DNA of 53,278 bases from an uncultured Chloroflexota bacterium (lineage in GTDB: Bacteria; Chloroflexota; Anaerolineae; Anaerolineales; Villigracilaceae). The notes under the pieces are model-generated. The model was given only the letters and a program-made list of their open reading frames with translations. It was not told the origin of the DNA and ran no database searches. Both the position numbers and the translations under genes were made by a program. The stretch covers positions 1 to 53,278 of the forward strand of contig CAADGT010000168.1 of the NCBI GenBank assembly GCA_900696595.1, in the 5' to 3' direction. Of this stretch, positions 52,288 through 53,278 are shown in pieces. How positions within the stretch are numbered: position 1 is the stretch's first letter; every line of letters starts with the position of its first letter.

Positions 52288-52421
52288 TCACAGACTCATC
52301 CGCAAGCGCATTTCCTAACCAAACGCCATCTTGCGTAAGGTGAGTTACTTAATCTTCACGATTTGAATTTGATTAGCGGAGATTAGCGGATTGCTTTTTA
52401 TTTTGCAAAAGTCTGACCACT

Positions 52422-53278
52422 TTACGAAGGTTTATGCCCAAGCAGCCTCAGCGCGTTCGCCACCACGACCAGCGTACTGTCTTCGTGGAGGATGACGGCG
52501 ATGCCGATGCTGATAATCCCAGTCAATGAAGTGACGATCAGCAAAACGATCACGCCGAGCGCGATAACCAAGTTTTGAGTGATGATGTTGCGCGTCGCGC
52601 GTCCCAACCCAACGGCAAACGGGAGTTTGGATAAATCGTCGCCCATCAGCGCGACGTCCGCGGTTTCGAGCGCGACGTCGGTGCCTGCGCCGCCCATGGC
52701 GATGCCGACTGTTGCATTCGCCAACGCAGGCGCGTCATTAACTCCATCGCCGATCATCGCCACCTGACCGTATTCATTTACCAGGTCGCGGATGATGGAC
52801 AATTTATTTTCGGGCATCAAGTCTGCACGGAAATCGGTCAGCCCAACTTCTTTTGCAATTGCAGACGCAGAGCGCGCGTTATCGCCCGTGAGCATGATCG
52901 TATGTCCCACGCCGATTTTTTTCAGCGCGTTCATCGTCGGCGCGGCTTCTTTTCGCAGCGTGTCTGCCAGCGCGATCAAACCAAGCGCCGTTGCATCTTC
53001 TGCAATCCACATCAACATCTTGCCCGCGCTTTGCAACGCCTCCGCTTTTTGAATCATCTCGGATGAAAGCGACACGCCCGCTTCGTCCATCAACTTTCGA
53101 TTGCCGATCCAAATCGTTTTGCCGTTCACCAACGCCTTCAAGCCGCGACCTGTCAGCGAGTCGACTTCGTCCACGGGCGAGGCAGGTATCCCCTTGGATT
53201 GAACCGCTTGTACAATCGCCTGCGCGAGCGGATGTGCGGACCGTGATTCCACGCCCGCGGCTATGGATAATAAATCCG
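52422..53278 (-). CDS. Heavy-metal P-type ATPase, partial
   Basis: The C-terminal part of a P1B-type metal-transporting ATPase; the gene continues beyond the window end, so the N-terminal metal-binding region, membrane helices and phosphorylation DKTGT are not seen. Visible parts are SRSAHPLAQAI (the SxHPLA motif of the nucleotide domain), MLTGDNARSASAIA, MIGDGVNDAPALANA and the last membrane helices, with IAVILHEDSTLVVVANALRLL at the end. This tail is of the type found in Zn/Cd/Pb exporters such as ZntA. It would use ATP to export a divalent metal. No regulator is adjacent in the window. Confidence 0.9.
   Translation of the reverse strand, partial: DLLSIAAGVESRSAHPLAQAIVQAVQSKGIPASPVDEVDSLTGRGLKALVNGKTIWIGNRKLMDEAGVSLSSEMIQKAEALQSAGKMLMWIAEDATALGLIALADTLRKEAAPTMNALKKIGVGHTIMLTGDNARSASAIAKEVGLTDFRADLMPENKLSIIRDLVNEYGQVAMIGDGVNDAPALANATVGIAMGGAGTDVALETADVALMGDDLSKLPFAVGLGRATRNIITQNLVIALGVIVLLIVTSLTGIISIGIAVILHEDSTLVVVANALRLLGHKPS

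Larger units (their letters stand above)
52028..52421. other. Spacer with several palindromic repeats
   Basis: About 394 bases without a supportable gene. It holds a three-way-junction palindrome (52101-52156), a long cacgaat palindrome (52214-52287) and a direct repeat gattagcgga/gattagcgga near 52372-52391. Confidence 0.7.

Overview
The window looks like a chromosome segment of an Anaerolineae-type member of the Chloroflexota. This is inferred from the kinds of proteins present, such as a Ser/Thr kinase fused to a WD40-like propeller and a TgpA-like transglutaminase. It also rests on an hrcA-grpE-dnaK-dnaJ operon and a Wzx/Wzy-type polysaccharide locus with no outer-membrane Wza-like gene. 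No rRNA or tRNA gene was found, and the taxonomic call cannot be confirmed without database searches.

Region 1 (1-7801) is signalling and envelope biology: a GAF-PAS-class III cyclase translationally coupled to a membrane transglutaminase (minus strand), a PAP2 membrane phosphatase, and a receptor-like Ser/Thr kinase with an extracytoplasmic propeller. Region 2 (7802-13414) is the heat-shock operon hrcA-grpE-dnaK-dnaJ, led by a good promoter and a CIRCE operator. Region 3 (13415-19742) holds threonine synthase, an AI-2E family membrane protein and a GT2 glycosyltransferase joined by ATGA overlaps, then a MATE transporter and an orphan OmpR-type regulator.

Region 4 (19871-46480, plus strand) is a long exopolysaccharide locus. 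It encodes a chain-length protein with a degenerate BY-kinase domain, an initiating sugar transferase and an oxidoreductase/acetyltransferase/aminotransferase trio for an acetamido sugar. It also encodes a Wzy-like polymerase, a Wzx flippase, five GT4 glycosyltransferases, two sulfotransferases, a heparinase II/III-like protein, a polysaccharide deacetylase and two PaaK/CapK-like adenylating enzymes. It closes with an SGNH protein, an acyl carrier protein, an AsnB amidotransferase and a divergent NadE-like ligase, followed by a clear terminator. A convergent four-gene operon (51371 down to 46689) adds a beta-helix lipoprotein, an acyl-AMP ligase, an uncharacterised SGNH-like protein and a third sulfotransferase. 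Together these genes suggest a sulfated, amidated and possibly acylated polysaccharide. The window ends with an SRPBCC protein and the C-terminal part of a metal P-type ATPase.

The most unusual non-coding signal is in the spacers. Several genes are followed directly after the stop codon by low-complexity arrays of short degenerate repeats (7-15 bp units, a different unit at each site), and pyrimidine-rich arrays often precede the next start codon. At least five imperfect palindromes of dispersed-repeat type occupy other spacers.
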